In this document: one piece after another, positions 52,364 to 61,873 of the stretch
Position numbering within the stretch: the first letter of the stretch is position 1
How the letters are laid out: the number at the start of each line of letters is the position of its first letter
Assembly: GCA_030837785.1 (NCBI GenBank)
Contig: JAUQYA010000120.1
Location: 62,001-126,000 of the forward strand
DNA: 64,000 bases
Direction: 5' to 3'
Source: Albidovulum sp.
Lineage (GTDB): Bacteria > Pseudomonadota > Alphaproteobacteria > Rhodobacterales > Rhodobacteraceae
Position numbers and translations under genes: made by a program
The notes under the pieces: generated by a model
Seen by the model: the letters and a program-made list of their open reading frames with translations, nothing else
What the model was told of the DNA's origin: nothing
Databases searched by the model: none

Positions 52364-53439
52364 CACGACACCACCTTCAGCATCGGCCGCGGCAACGGCA
52401 GCCGGTCTTGGTGGCTCAGGTAGGGGTCGGCGGCGATCTCGGGCAGCCGCAGGATTTCGCGGAACCTGCCGCCGCGCAGTTCGGCGATGACCACCGGCTG
52501 GCGGGCGTGCTGGGTGTCGGGATCGAGCCGCGACGGACGCCCGCGCCGGGCGGCAAGGGCGAGGAGCTGGGCCAGCGGAAGCGTCTCGCCGCCGGCGGTG
52601 CCGTGCAGCAGCCGGGCGAGTTCGTGGACCGCCAGCCGCGAGGTTTCCGCGAACGAGCCGAGCCCGCCCGCCGCCGCCTCGAAATACGGGCCGGCGGAAT
52701 AGAGCCCTTCCGCCGCCGCCCCCGCCGCGCCGATCTCGGCCTCGGTGAAATTGCACGACAGGACCGGCAGCGCCGCGGCGTCCCCCAGTTCGGCGCGCAG
52801 GCCGGCGATCCGGGCCAGGAAGGTGTAGGAGCTTTCCCCGATCAGCGAATTGACGATGAAATCGGGTCTCAGCACCCGGATTTCGGCGATCAGGTGATCA
52901 AGCTCGGTGTCGCCGATGGCAAGATACCGGTCCGACAGGATCTCTCCGCCGGCCGCGCCGATCCGTTCGCGGGCGATCTGGGCGATTTCCCAGCCCCAGA
53001 TGTAGTTCGACCCCACCAGCGCGGCGCGCCGTCCGAAGGTCGGCATCGCCCAGTCCAGAAGCGGCAGCAGGTGCTGGTTCGGGCAGGAATGTGTGTAGAC
53101 CACCTGCTCGGACGCCTCGAACCCCTCGTAGGGCGCGGAATACCACAGCAGGCCGTCCAGACGCTCCAGTTCGGGGATCACCTCCTTGCGGCTCGACGAG
53201 GTGAGGCAGCCGAAGACATGCCGCACGCCGGCGTTGCGCAGCATGTCGCGGCAGAGCGGCGCATAGCGGTCCAGACGTCCCTCGGGATCGCGCTCGACGA
53301 CATCGAAGGCGACATCGAGCGCGGCGTCGGCATTCACCTCGGCCACGCCCCTGAGGACACCGGCCCGCGCCGCCTGCCCGAGCGCGGCGTAGGGGCCGCT
53401 CGCGGAATGGAGAAGGCCGATGCTGAGGTTCCGCTTCAT
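52363..53439 (-). CDS. AmiC-like cytoplasmic amide-binding negative regulator
   Basis: 358 residues starting MKRNLSIGLLHSASGPYAAL, with no signal peptide, as for AmiC rather than a periplasmic receptor. The LivJ/AmiC fold shows in VFGCLTSSSRKEVIPELERL and LVGSNYIWGWEIAQIARERI. First gene of the amide operon, sharing one base with the AmiR-like start. It probably senses the amide and releases AmiR. Upstream region 53440-53685 contains no other gene; a hairpin leader for AmiR was not obvious by eye. Confidence 0.88.
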   Translation of the reverse strand: MKRNLSIGLLHSASGPYAALGQAARAGVLRGVAEVNADAALDVAFDVVERDPEGRLDRYAPLCRDMLRNAGVRHVFGCLTSSSRKEVIPELERLDGLLWYSAPYEGFEASEQVVYTHSCPNQHLLPLLDWAMPTFGRRAALVGSNYIWGWEIAQIARERIGAAGGEILSDRYLAIGDTELDHLIAEIRVLRPDFIVNSLIGESSYTFLARIAGLRAELGDAAALPVLSCNFTEAEIGAAGAAAEGLYSAGPYFEAAAGGLGSFAETSRLAVHELARLLHGTAGGETLPLAQLLALAARRGRPSRLDPDTQHARQPVVIAELRGGRFREILRLPEIAADPYLSHQDRLPLPRPMLKVVS

Positions 53440-53685
53440 CCCCGACCCAAACCAAAAGGCCCCGCACCGATCCGCGCCCTTTGCGATCGGTCCGAGGCCT
53501 GCATGCCGATATTTCACGAAAGCCTAGCAGGTCGGTCGCGGCCGCGCCAGTCCGGAATCGAGGCGTTCCGCGATCGGATATTGCCGTGTCACCGGGCGGC
53601 GAAGCCGATGCGACGGAAACGCCCCGCCCCGCCGTTCAAGACGAATCCGCTCGGTTTTTCCTGCGCTGGCGGATAAGAGGGTGTC

Positions 53686-54930
53686 ATGGGTTTCACGAAG
53701 CTTGTCCGCTCTCCGGCGCATGTCATCGCCGCCCTTGCCGCCCTGGCCCTGCCCGCGGCCGCGCAGCAGGGCGGCACCGGCTCGGGCGGGAATAACGGAC
53801 CGACCGCGGTGGGCGTCATCACGCTTGAGCCCGCGCAGGTTCCCTACATCGTCACCGTGCCGGGCCGGGCCGTGGCCTTCGAACAGGTGGACATCCGCCC
53901 GCGCGTTGCCGGCGTGATCTCGGAAATCCTCTACCACCCGGGGCGGCCGGTCAGCGTCGGCGATCCGCTGTTCCGCATCAACGGCGACACCTATGTGGCC
54001 GACCTCAAGGCGGCCGAAGCGTCGGTGGCCGGGGCGCGCGCCGCGCTCGCGGCCGCCGGGGCGACGCTCACCCGCTACCAGCAGCTTGAAAACCGCAGCG
54101 TGACGGCCGAAGACGTCGACAGCGCGCGCGTCAAGGCCGCCGAGGCCGAGGCGAGGCTGAGCGCGGCGGAAGCGGTGCGCGACCTGGCGCAGCTCAATCT
54201 CGACCGGACCGAAATCCTCAGCCCGATCTCGGGCGTCCCGGACGTGGCCACGGTTTCGGTCGGCGCAATCGTGACCGCGAACCAGAGCGAGGCGCTGACC
54301 ACCGTCACGCGGCTCGACCCGGTCTATGTCGACATCGAGGAATCGAGCCGCCGCATCCAGGAAACCCGCGACCGTTTCGAGGCCGGCACCCTGACCGCGG
54401 GCAGCGACGCGGGCTTTGCCCTGACGCTCGAGACCGGCAAGACCTACGACCGCAAGGGCGAGCTTGTGGCGCCGGGCATTTCGGTGTCCACCACCACCGG
54501 GACGACGGCGCTCAGGCTGCAATTCGACAACTCCGACCACGCCATCCTGCCCGGCCAGTTCCTGCGGGTGAAGATGACGGTTGGCTCGACCACAGCCCTT
54601 CTGGTGCCGCAGCGCGCCACCTCGCGCGGCTCCGACGGCAGCCTCACCGCCTTCGTGGCGGTCGCGGGCAAGGCCGAGCAGCGGACCCTTGTCGAATCCG
54701 GCAGCTACCAGAACGCCTGGATCGTGGTCGAGGGCGTGCGGGCGGGCGAAGCGCTCATCGTCGACGGGCGGACCAACCTTGCCGAGGGCGCCGAGGTCAG
54801 CACCGTGCCAGTGACGATCTCTCCCGAAGGCGTGGTGGAGGATGCCGCCGAGGCGAAGGCGGACGCCGCAGCCCCCGCCACAGCCCCCGCCCCGGCCCCC
54901 GCCCCGGCCCCGGCCCCCCGGAGCAACTAG
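53686..54930 (+). CDS. RND efflux periplasmic adaptor (membrane fusion protein)
   Basis: 414 residues. Signal sequence SPAHVIAALAALALPAAAQ, then VPYIVTVPGRAVAFEQVDIR (lipoyl half) and GVISEILYHPGRPVSVGDPL, a coiled-coil hairpin (RAALAAAGATLTRYQQLENR) and a beta-barrel segment RTEILSPISGVPDVATVSVG. It ends with an Ala-Pro repeat tail (APAPAPAPAPAPRSN). It bridges the RND pump below to an outer-membrane channel, which is not encoded here. GTG start at 53686 is possible; no regulator is next to the operon. Confidence 0.92.
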   Translation: MGFTKLVRSPAHVIAALAALALPAAAQQGGTGSGGNNGPTAVGVITLEPAQVPYIVTVPGRAVAFEQVDIRPRVAGVISEILYHPGRPVSVGDPLFRINGDTYVADLKAAEASVAGARAALAAAGATLTRYQQLENRSVTAEDVDSARVKAAEAEARLSAAEAVRDLAQLNLDRTEILSPISGVPDVATVSVGAIVTANQSEALTTVTRLDPVYVDIEESSRRIQETRDRFEAGTLTAGSDAGFALTLETGKTYDRKGELVAPGISVSTTTGTTALRLQFDNSDHAILPGQFLRVKMTVGSTTALLVPQRATSRGSDGSLTAFVAVAGKAEQRTLVESGSYQNAWIVVEGVRAGEALIVDGRTNLAEGAEVSTVPVTISPEGVVEDAAEAKADAAAPATAPAPAPAPAPAPRSN

Positions 54931-54966
54931 GCATGGGCAACTAGGCATGGGCAACTAGGCATGGGC
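54925..54966 (+). repeat. Three 14-bp tandem repeats at the MFP/RND junction
   Basis: AACTAGGCATGGGC repeated exactly three times (54925-54938, 54939-54952, 54953-54966). The first copy contains the adaptor's stop codon (TAG 54928-54930), the last the pump's ATG (54961). Copies one and two each create a Met-Gly-Asn-stop mini-frame before the pump start. Probably made by replication slippage. Confidence 0.95.
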
Positions 54967-57900
54967 ACCTTCTTCATCGGCCGCCCGGTCTTCGCCTGGG
55001 TGCTTTCGCTCATGGTGATGCTGGCCGGCGCCGCCGCCTTCCTGGTCCTGCCGGTGCAGCAATACCCCGACATCGCCCCCACCACCGTCAGCATCTCGGC
55101 CCGCTATCCCGGCGCCACCGCCCGCGCGGTGCAGAACTCCGTCACCCGGGTGATCGAGGAAAGCCTGACCGGGCTCGACGGCATGCTCTACATGGAAAGC
55201 GGCTCGCGGCTCGGCAATGCGTCGATCACCCTGACCTTCGACGGCAGCGCCGACCCGGTCGAGGCGCAGAACGAGGTGCAGTCGAAGGTCAGCCGCATCG
55301 AAAGCCGCCTGCCGTCGGCGGTGCGCACGGCCGGGGTGCGGGTGACGCGGTCAAGCTCCGACATCCTCCTCGTGGGGTCGCTCGTCGACACCCAGGGACG
55401 CTACACCACGCTGCAACTCGGCGACATCATGGCCGAACAGGTCGAGGGCCAGGTCGAACGGACCGAGGGCGTCGGCGGGCTCAACAGCTTCGGCACGGGC
55501 TATGCCATGCGGATCTGGCTCGATCCGCTCTCGCTGGTGCGCTACCAGCTCACGCCCTCGGACGTCGTCGCGGCGGTGCAGGCGCAGAACACCACGGTCT
55601 CGGTCGGCGCGCTCGGCAGCCAGCCCACCGTGCCGGGCCAGCAGTTCACCGCCACGATCACGGCACAGAGCCAGCTCGGCTCGGTCGAGGAATTCGAACA
55701 GATCCTGCTCAAGACCGAGGCCGGCGGCGGTGCGGTCCGGCTGGGCGATGTGGCCCAGATCGAGATCGGGCAGGAACGCTACGGATCGGAAAGCCTATTC
55801 AACGGCCAGCCCGCATCGGGCTTCGGCGTGAACCTCGAAACCGGGGCGAACGCCGTCGAGACCTCGGCCCGGGTGCGCGAGACGCTCGACCGGCTGACCG
55901 CCGCACTGCCCGCGGGGCTCGAGTTCCGCATCGCCTACGACACCTCGCCTTTCGTGGAACTGTCGATCCGTCAGGTGGAGCATACGCTGATCGCGGCGGT
56001 GGCGCTCGTGGTCCTGGTGCTGGTGGTCTTCCTGCAAAGCCTGCGCGCCACCCTCATCCCGCTGATCACCGTGCCGGTCGTGCTTCTGGGCACGCTCGCG
56101 GTACTCTATGCGGCGGGCTATTCGATCAACACGCTGACCATGTTCGCGATGGTCCTGGCGATCGGCCTTCTGGTCGACGACGCCATCGTCGTGGTCGAGA
56201 ACGTCGAGCGGCTGATGGCCGACGAGGGCCTGCCCGCGCGCGAGGCGACCGCCAAGAGCATGGGCCAGATCACCCAGGCGCTGGTCGGCATCAACGTGGT
56301 GCTGGCGGCGGTGTTCCTGCCGATGGCCTTCTTCCCCGGCTCGACCGGGGTGATCTACCGGCAGTTCTCGATCACGATGGTCAGCGCGATGGCGCTGTCG
56401 CTTCTGGTCGCGGTGATCCTGTCGCCGCCGATGTCGGCGCGGCTTCTGCGGCAGGGCGACATCCACCACCGCTTCGCCCCGGCGCGCTGGTTCAATGCCG
56501 GACTTGCCCGTTTCACCGGATTCTACGGCGCGAGCGTGCGGCAGAGCCTGCGCGCGCCGGTGCTGATGCTGCCGGTGCTCGCGCTGATCCTCGGCGGGGC
56601 CTGGGCGATCTGGGGGCGGATGACCTCCTCGTTCATCCCGCCCGAGGACCAGGGCGTGCTCATGACCTTCATCCGGCTGGATGAAGGCGCCACGGCGCAG
56701 CAGACCCGCGCGGTGCTCGACGCGGTGAACGCCTACATGCTGGAAGAGGAGAAGGATGCGGTCGAATCGACCTTCGCCACGCTCGGCTTCGGGTTCAGCG
56801 GAGGGGGCCAGAGCCGCGCCACGGTCTTCGTCAAGCTGCGTGACTTCGCCCTGCGCGCCGGCGACGAACGCCTGTCATCGGCGGCGGTGGCCGACCGCGC
56901 CAATGACGCCTTCTCGAAGTTCCGCGCGGGCCGGGTCGTGGTCAACCAGCCCCCCGCGATCCGCGGGCTCGGCAACACCGGCGGCTTCACCTTCTACCTC
57001 GTCGACCAGGCGGGCAAGGGCACCGAGGCGCTGCGCGCCGCCGCCCGGCGGCTCGAACGCCGCGCCAAGGCCAACCCGCTCGTGCAGAACGTCCGCGTCG
57101 ACGGCACCGAGGACGACAGCGCGCTGAGGCTCGACCTCGACCAGCAGAAGATGGAGAGCTTCGGCGTGGCGCTGTCGCAGGTCAACGCCATGCTTTCGGT
57201 GATCTTCGCCGGCGACACGGTGAACGACTTCGTGCTCGGTGCCTCGCTCAGGCCGGTGATCGTGCAGGCGGCGGCCCCCTTCCGGATGCAGCCCGAGGAC
57301 ATCTTCGCCTGGTATGCGCGCAACGCGAAGGGCGAGATGGTGCCGTTTTCCTCGTTCATGACCACCCGGTGGGAGCCGGTGCCGCCCGGGCTGCAACGCT
57401 TCGAGGCGACGGCGGCGATCCTTGTGTCCGGCGCCCCCGCGACCGGGGTTTCGACCGGAACGGCGATGGAGGTCATGCAGGACCTCACCGGCCAGATCGC
57501 CGGCGGCTACGGCCTTGCCTGGACCGGGATCAGCTATCAGGAACAGCAATCCGGCACCCAGGCGCCGCTCCTCTACGCGGTCTCGGTGCTCGTGGTGTTC
57601 CTCGCGCTGGCGGCGCTTTACGAAAGCTGGACGATCCCCTTCGCGGTGATGCTGGCCGTTCCGGTCGGGGTGCTGGGGGCGCTTCTGGCGGCCTGGGCCT
57701 TCGGGCAGTCGAACGACGTCTATTTCAAGGTCGGGATGCTGACCACCATCGGCCTGGCCGCGCGCAACGCGATCCTGATCGTGGAATTCGCCGAACGCCT
57801 GCGCGCCCAGGGCCGGACCATCGGCGAGGCGGCGGTCGAGGCCGCGCGGATCCGGCTGCGCCCGATCCTGATGACGGCGCTCGCGTTCATCCTCGGCGTC

Positions 57901-58065
57901 CTGCCCTTGGCCACCGCCTCGGGCGCGGGCGCGGCGGCACAGAACGCCATCGGCATCGGGGTGATCGGCGGCATGGTCGCCTCCACCTTCCTCGGCCTCT
58001 TCATGGTGCCGGCGCTCTACGTCCTGATCATGCGCCTCTTCCGCAGCATGGGCCGGCACGGCTGA
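54961..58065 (+). CDS. RND multidrug efflux pump (HAE1 family)
   Basis: 1034 residues, the usual length. N-terminal membrane helix FVWVLS-like (FAWVLSLMVMLAGAAAFL), porter domains (YPDIAPTTVSISARYPGATA), then the proton-relay membrane segment IGLLVDDAIVVVENVERLMA with the conserved Asp pair. The C-terminal half has AARNAILIVEFAERLRAQG. It exports hydrophobic compounds using proton motive force. Its start follows the tandem repeat directly; the ribosome site is poor, which may mean coupled reinitiation after the adaptor. Confidence 0.95.
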   Translation: MGTFFIGRPVFAWVLSLMVMLAGAAAFLVLPVQQYPDIAPTTVSISARYPGATARAVQNSVTRVIEESLTGLDGMLYMESGSRLGNASITLTFDGSADPVEAQNEVQSKVSRIESRLPSAVRTAGVRVTRSSSDILLVGSLVDTQGRYTTLQLGDIMAEQVEGQVERTEGVGGLNSFGTGYAMRIWLDPLSLVRYQLTPSDVVAAVQAQNTTVSVGALGSQPTVPGQQFTATITAQSQLGSVEEFEQILLKTEAGGGAVRLGDVAQIEIGQERYGSESLFNGQPASGFGVNLETGANAVETSARVRETLDRLTAALPAGLEFRIAYDTSPFVELSIRQVEHTLIAAVALVVLVLVVFLQSLRATLIPLITVPVVLLGTLAVLYAAGYSINTLTMFAMVLAIGLLVDDAIVVVENVERLMADEGLPAREATAKSMGQITQALVGINVVLAAVFLPMAFFPGSTGVIYRQFSITMVSAMALSLLVAVILSPPMSARLLRQGDIHHRFAPARWFNAGLARFTGFYGASVRQSLRAPVLMLPVLALILGGAWAIWGRMTSSFIPPEDQGVLMTFIRLDEGATAQQTRAVLDAVNAYMLEEEKDAVESTFATLGFGFSGGGQSRATVFVKLRDFALRAGDERLSSAAVADRANDAFSKFRAGRVVVNQPPAIRGLGNTGGFTFYLVDQAGKGTEALRAAARRLERRAKANPLVQNVRVDGTEDDSALRLDLDQQKMESFGVALSQVNAMLSVIFAGDTVNDFVLGASLRPVIVQAAAPFRMQPEDIFAWYARNAKGEMVPFSSFMTTRWEPVPPGLQRFEATAAILVSGAPATGVSTGTAMEVMQDLTGQIAGGYGLAWTGISYQEQQSGTQAPLLYAVSVLVVFLALAALYESWTIPFAVMLAVPVGVLGALLAAWAFGQSNDVYFKVGMLTTIGLAARNAILIVEFAERLRAQGRTIGEAAVEAARIRLRPILMTALAFILGVLPLATASGAGAAAQNAIGIGVIGGMVASTFLGLFMVPALYVLIMRLFRSMGRHG

Positions 58066-58086
58066 GGCGGCGGTCGAAGGGCGGCC

Positions 58087-59184
58087 TCAGGCGTTGAAGA
58101 GGAAGTGCAGCACGTCGCCGTCCTTCACCTCGTAGGTCTTGCCTTCCACCCGGAACCTGCCGGACTCGCGGGCGCCGGCCTCGCCGTTGCAGGCGACGTA
58201 GTCGTCATAGGCGATGGTCTCGGCCCGGATGAAGCCGCGCTCGAAATCGCCGTGGATGACGCCCGCCGCCTGTGGCGCGAGCGTACCGCCGGTGATCGTC
58301 CAGGCGCGGGCTTCCTTCGGACCCACGGTGAAATAGGTCAGAAGGCCCAGCAGCCCATAGGCCGCGCGGATCAGCCGGTCGAGCCCGGCCTCGTGCAGCC
58401 CCATCTCCTCGAGGAACATCGCCGCATCGGCGGGCTCCATCTGCGCCAGTTCCTCCTCGATCTTCGCCGAGATCACGACCGAGGCCGCGCCCTGCGCCGC
58501 CGCCATCTCCGCCACCTTCGCCGACAGCGCGTTGCCGGTGGCGGCCGAGGCTTCCTCGACGTTGCAGACGTAGAGCACGGGCTTGGCGGTCAGGAGCTGG
58601 AGCATTCCCCAGGCCTTCGCGTCGTCCTCCGCCACCGTCACCGTACGGGCCGGCCGGCCGGCCTCGAGTGCGACGAGCGCGGTCCTCATCAGCCGTTCCT
58701 GCGCCGCGGTCTCCTTGTCGCCGCCCTTGACCTTGCGGGCGATGCCGGCGAGCCGCCGCTCGATCGACTCCATGTCGGCGATCATCAACTCGGTCTCGAT
58801 CGTCTCGGCATCGGCGATCGGGTCGATCCGGCCCTCGACATGGGTGACGTCGCCATCCTCGAAGCAGCGCAGCACATGGGCGATGGCATCGACCTCGCGG
58901 ATATTGGCGAGAAACTGGTTGCCGAGCCCCTCGCCCTTCGACGCGCCGCGAACCAGGCCGGCGATGTCGACGAAGGTGATCCGCGTCGGGATGATCTGCT
59001 TCGACCCGGCGATGGCGGCGAGCCTTTCGAGTCGCGCATCGGGCACGGCGACCTCGCCGACGTTGGGCTCGATGGTGCAGAAGGGAAAGTTGGCGGCCTG
59101 AGCGGCAGCAGTCTTCGTCAGCGCGTTGAAGAGCGTGGACTTGCCCACGTTCGGCATTCCGACGATGCCCATCCTGAAGCCCAT
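58087..59184 (-). CDS. ychF: Ribosome-binding ATPase YchF
   Basis: 365 residues. P-loop MPNVGKSTLFNAL at the N-terminus, and VCNVEEAS takes the place of the GTPase NKxD, as in the ATP-preferring Obg-like YchF. The C-terminal TGS domain has LLTYFTVGPKEARAWTITGG. It binds ribosomes and influences translation and stress responses. Single gene, convergent with the RND operon. Confidence 0.96.
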   Translation of the reverse strand: MGFRMGIVGMPNVGKSTLFNALTKTAAAQAANFPFCTIEPNVGEVAVPDARLERLAAIAGSKQIIPTRITFVDIAGLVRGASKGEGLGNQFLANIREVDAIAHVLRCFEDGDVTHVEGRIDPIADAETIETELMIADMESIERRLAGIARKVKGGDKETAAQERLMRTALVALEAGRPARTVTVAEDDAKAWGMLQLLTAKPVLYVCNVEEASAATGNALSAKVAEMAAAQGAASVVISAKIEEELAQMEPADAAMFLEEMGLHEAGLDRLIRAAYGLLGLLTYFTVGPKEARAWTITGGTLAPQAAGVIHGDFERGFIRAETIAYDDYVACNGEAGARESGRFRVEGKTYEVKDGDVLHFLFNA

Positions 59185-59333
59185 GTTCCGCCCTTTCGCC
59201 CGAGATCGGGCGCATCTATGGGGTTCGGGGGCGACGGGTCAAGCCCCGCCCCGCCCGCCCGGCCACCCGCGAAGGCCCATTGATTTCGCCCCGGCTTTTC
59301 TGCAAGACCGGCGCGACGGACGAGGAGAGCCCC

Positions 59334-60125
59334 ATGACCCGGATCGAGAAGACATTCGCCAGCCTGAAGGCAGAGGGGCGCAAGGCCTTCGTCGCCTACA
59401 TCATGGCAGGCGATCCCGATGTGGAAACCTCGCTCGCGCTGATGAAGGGGCTTCCGGCGGCAGGCGTCGACGTGATCGAGCTGGGGATGCCCTTCACCGA
59501 TCCGATGGCCGACGGGCCGACGATCCAGCTCGCCGGGCAGCGCGCGCTGGAAGGCGGCCAGACGCTGCAGAAGACGCTCGACATGGTGGCCGCGTTCCGC
59601 CAGGGCGACGATCGCACGCCGATCGTGCTGATGGGCTACTACAACCCGATCTACTCGCGCGGGGTAGACCGCTTCCTCGCCGACGCGAAGGCGGCGGGCG
59701 TCGACGGGCTCATCGTCGTGGACCTGCCGCCCGAGGAGGATGACGAACTCTGCATCCCGGCGAACCGGGCCGGGCTGAACTTCATCCGGCTGGCGACGCC
59801 GACGACGGATGCCAAGCGCCTGCCGAAGGTGCTCCAGAACACCAGCGGTTTCCTCTACTATGTCTCGATCACCGGGATCACCGGTGCCGCTGCCGCCCAG
59901 GCGACCGATGTCGCGCCCGAGGTCGCGCGGATCAAGGCGGCGACGGACCTGCCGGTGATCGTCGGCTTCGGCATCCGCTCGCCCGAAACCGCCAAGGCCA
60001 TCGCCGGCGTGGCCGACGGCGCGGTCGTCGGTACGGCGATCGTGAAGCTGGTCGAGGAGAAGCGCCCGGTGGCGGACATCCTCGCCTTCGTGAAGGGCCT
60101 CGCCGCGGGCGCCCACGCAGCCTGA
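59334..60125 (+). CDS. trpA: Tryptophan synthase alpha chain
   Basis: 263 residues; ATG 59334 follows GAGGAGAG. Active-site residues are in VIELGMPFTDPMADGPTIQL (Glu and Asp), with YYNPIYSRGVDRFLADAKAA and the phosphate loop VGFGIRSPETAKAIAGVADG. It cleaves indole-3-glycerol phosphate to indole and glyceraldehyde 3-phosphate and normally works with TrpB, which is not in this window. Upstream divergent gap to ychF is 149 bases. Confidence 0.97.
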   Translation: MTRIEKTFASLKAEGRKAFVAYIMAGDPDVETSLALMKGLPAAGVDVIELGMPFTDPMADGPTIQLAGQRALEGGQTLQKTLDMVAAFRQGDDRTPIVLMGYYNPIYSRGVDRFLADAKAAGVDGLIVVDLPPEEDDELCIPANRAGLNFIRLATPTTDAKRLPKVLQNTSGFLYYVSITGITGAAAAQATDVAPEVARIKAATDLPVIVGFGIRSPETAKAIAGVADGAVVGTAIVKLVEEKRPVADILAFVKGLAAGAHAA

Positions 60126-60128
60126 CGG

Positions 60129-61028
60129 TCAGACGATCCGGTAGCCGCCGGCGCGCAATCGCCGGGCGATCTCGGCGATATGGGCGGGGCCGGTCTCGCA
60201 GCAGCCACCGACGATGGTCGCGCCCGCCGCCACCCAGTCCATGACGAAATCCGCGTAGCGCGCGGGCGTCATCTCGGGCCGGGCATGGAGGACGTCCACG
60301 GTAGGACTGTCCTTGAGGAATTCCTTGGTGATCCGGGTGAAGCCGTTGGCATAGGCGCCGAAGGGCAGGCCGAAGCCCGCGAAGAGGTCAAGCGCCGCCG
60401 CCATCGCCTCGGGCGCGGAACAGTTGGCGAGCACCGCCCCTGCCCCGCCCGCCAGGGCCACGGCGCGCAGGTCGGCCACCCTCTCGCCCGAGCGCAGGCG
60501 CGATCCGTCCTCGTCATCGACCGTGACGGAAAGCCAGACCGGCCTGCCGCCCGCCGCCGCGCCTTCGAGGACGGCGCTAGCATGGGCGAGCGAGGCGACC
60601 GTCTCGCACAGGAGAAGATCGACACCGGGGGCGAGAAGGCGGGCGATCTCGGCATACTTGCCCACCGCCTCGCCATGCGGCGGATGCGTCTCCGGCCGGT
60701 AGGAGGCGACGAGCGGGCCGATGGAGCCGGCGATCCGGCCTGCGCCGCGGGCATCGCGCGCCGCCCGCGCCTCGGCCAGTGCCTGCCCGTGGAGCGCGGC
60801 GAAGCGGTCGTCGATGCCGGCCGCGAGAAGCCGGTCGTGGTGGATCGCATAGGTGTTGGTCGTGGCCACCGTCGCCCCGGTGGCGAAATAGTCGGCATGG
60901 ACCGCGCCGACGAGGCCGGGATGGTCCATCATCACCTGCGTCGCCCAGAGCGGCGTCGGCGCATCGCCCGAACGCGCAATCAACTCCTGCCCCATGCCGC
61001 CGTCGAGCAGGGTGATGTCCTTCGTCAT
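60129..61028 (-). CDS. Homocysteine S-methyltransferase family protein
   Basis: 299 residues. Zinc ligands: Cys in VLANCSAPEAM and the GGCC motif in TIVGGCCETGPAHI. N-terminal LLDGGMGQELIARSGDAPTP and ATVATTNTYAIHHDRLLAAG are family segments. Likely donors are S-methylmethionine, betaine or another methyl compound; which one cannot be read from sequence. It is convergent with trpA (3-base gap). Confidence 0.88.
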   Translation of the reverse strand: MTKDITLLDGGMGQELIARSGDAPTPLWATQVMMDHPGLVGAVHADYFATGATVATTNTYAIHHDRLLAAGIDDRFAALHGQALAEARAARDARGAGRIAGSIGPLVASYRPETHPPHGEAVGKYAEIARLLAPGVDLLLCETVASLAHASAVLEGAAAGGRPVWLSVTVDDEDGSRLRSGERVADLRAVALAGGAGAVLANCSAPEAMAAALDLFAGFGLPFGAYANGFTRITKEFLKDSPTVDVLHARPEMTPARYADFVMDWVAAGATIVGGCCETGPAHIAEIARRLRAGGYRIV

Positions 61029-61093
61029 GTGCGTCCCCTTCGCTTCACCTGCCGACCGTGGCCGGGTCCGCGCCGAAAGACAAGCGCGGACGG

Positions 61094-61873
61094 CTACCAG
61101 CGTCCCGATTGCGGCAGGCCGCCGTCGATCTCGTAATATGCTCCCTTAGAGCCGACGAAGATGTGTTCGGCGAGCCGCCCGCCGGTCGGCCCGGTGACCG
61201 CGCCCGCCTCGACCGAGAATTCGCCCGCGGCCGAGCGGAACCAGAGCGACGATCCGCAGCGGGCGCAAAAGCCCCGCCGTCCGCCCGCGGGGGTTTCGTA
61301 TTCGGCCAGCGTGTCGTGCCGGAGCCAGTGGAGCGCGCCTTCGTCGGCATCGAACGAGGCCGTGTAATGGCCGGAAAGGCGCCGGCACTGGTGGCAGTGG
61401 CAGGCGGTGATAGGCCCCGCAGGCCCCGGCAGGCGGAAGACCACCCCGCCGCAGAGGCAGGCGCAGTCGAGCACGCGGAGGCCGTCGCGCGCTGGCGGGG
61501 GCGGCGGCCCCTCCGGGCGGTAGTAGTCGCCGGCGTCTTCGGTGTGGATATGGCGGGTGAGGCGGAGCCCGTCCGTTGCATCGAGCGCGCCGGCCGCGAT
61601 GGCGATGCGGGCCTCGTCCGCGGGTTGCCAGAAGAGGCTCGACCCGCAGCGGCTGCAGAAGCCGCGCCGCGCGGCGGCGGAGCTGTCGAACCAGCCAAGC
61701 GTGGCGTCGGCGGTCAGGCGGAAGCGGTCGAGCGGCACCGAGGTTGCCGCCCAGACATGGCCGCTCCACCGCCGGCACTGGCCGCAGTGGCAGGCCACGA
61801 TGTCGCGGAGCGGCGGATCGGCCTGAAACCGCACGCCGCCGCAGAGGCAGCCGCCGGTGTGCGGCCCGGTCAT
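61094..61873 (-). CDS. Tandem GFA/CENP-V domain protein
   Basis: 259 residues with two GFA domains. First: GGCLCGGVRF, CHCGQCRRWSGHVWA, FCSRCGSSLFW. Second: CACLCGGVVF, CHCHQCRRLSGHY, FCARCGSSLWF. All zinc cysteines are kept in both. GFA proteins are known for glutathione-dependent formaldehyde activation, but most members have no tested function. It overlaps the GAF protein start by four bases. Most GFA proteins have one domain, so the duplication is unusual. Confidence 0.88.
   Translation of the reverse strand: MTGPHTGGCLCGGVRFQADPPLRDIVACHCGQCRRWSGHVWAATSVPLDRFRLTADATLGWFDSSAAARRGFCSRCGSSLFWQPADEARIAIAAGALDATDGLRLTRHIHTEDAGDYYRPEGPPPPPARDGLRVLDCACLCGGVVFRLPGPAGPITACHCHQCRRLSGHYTASFDADEGALHWLRHDTLAEYETPAGGRRGFCARCGSSLWFRSAAGEFSVEAGAVTGPTGGRLAEHIFVGSKGAYYEIDGGLPQSGRW

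Noticed and set aside
54925..54966. CRISPR-like repeat
   Set aside because: Units are 14 bp, directly adjacent with no spacers, and lie at a gene junction.
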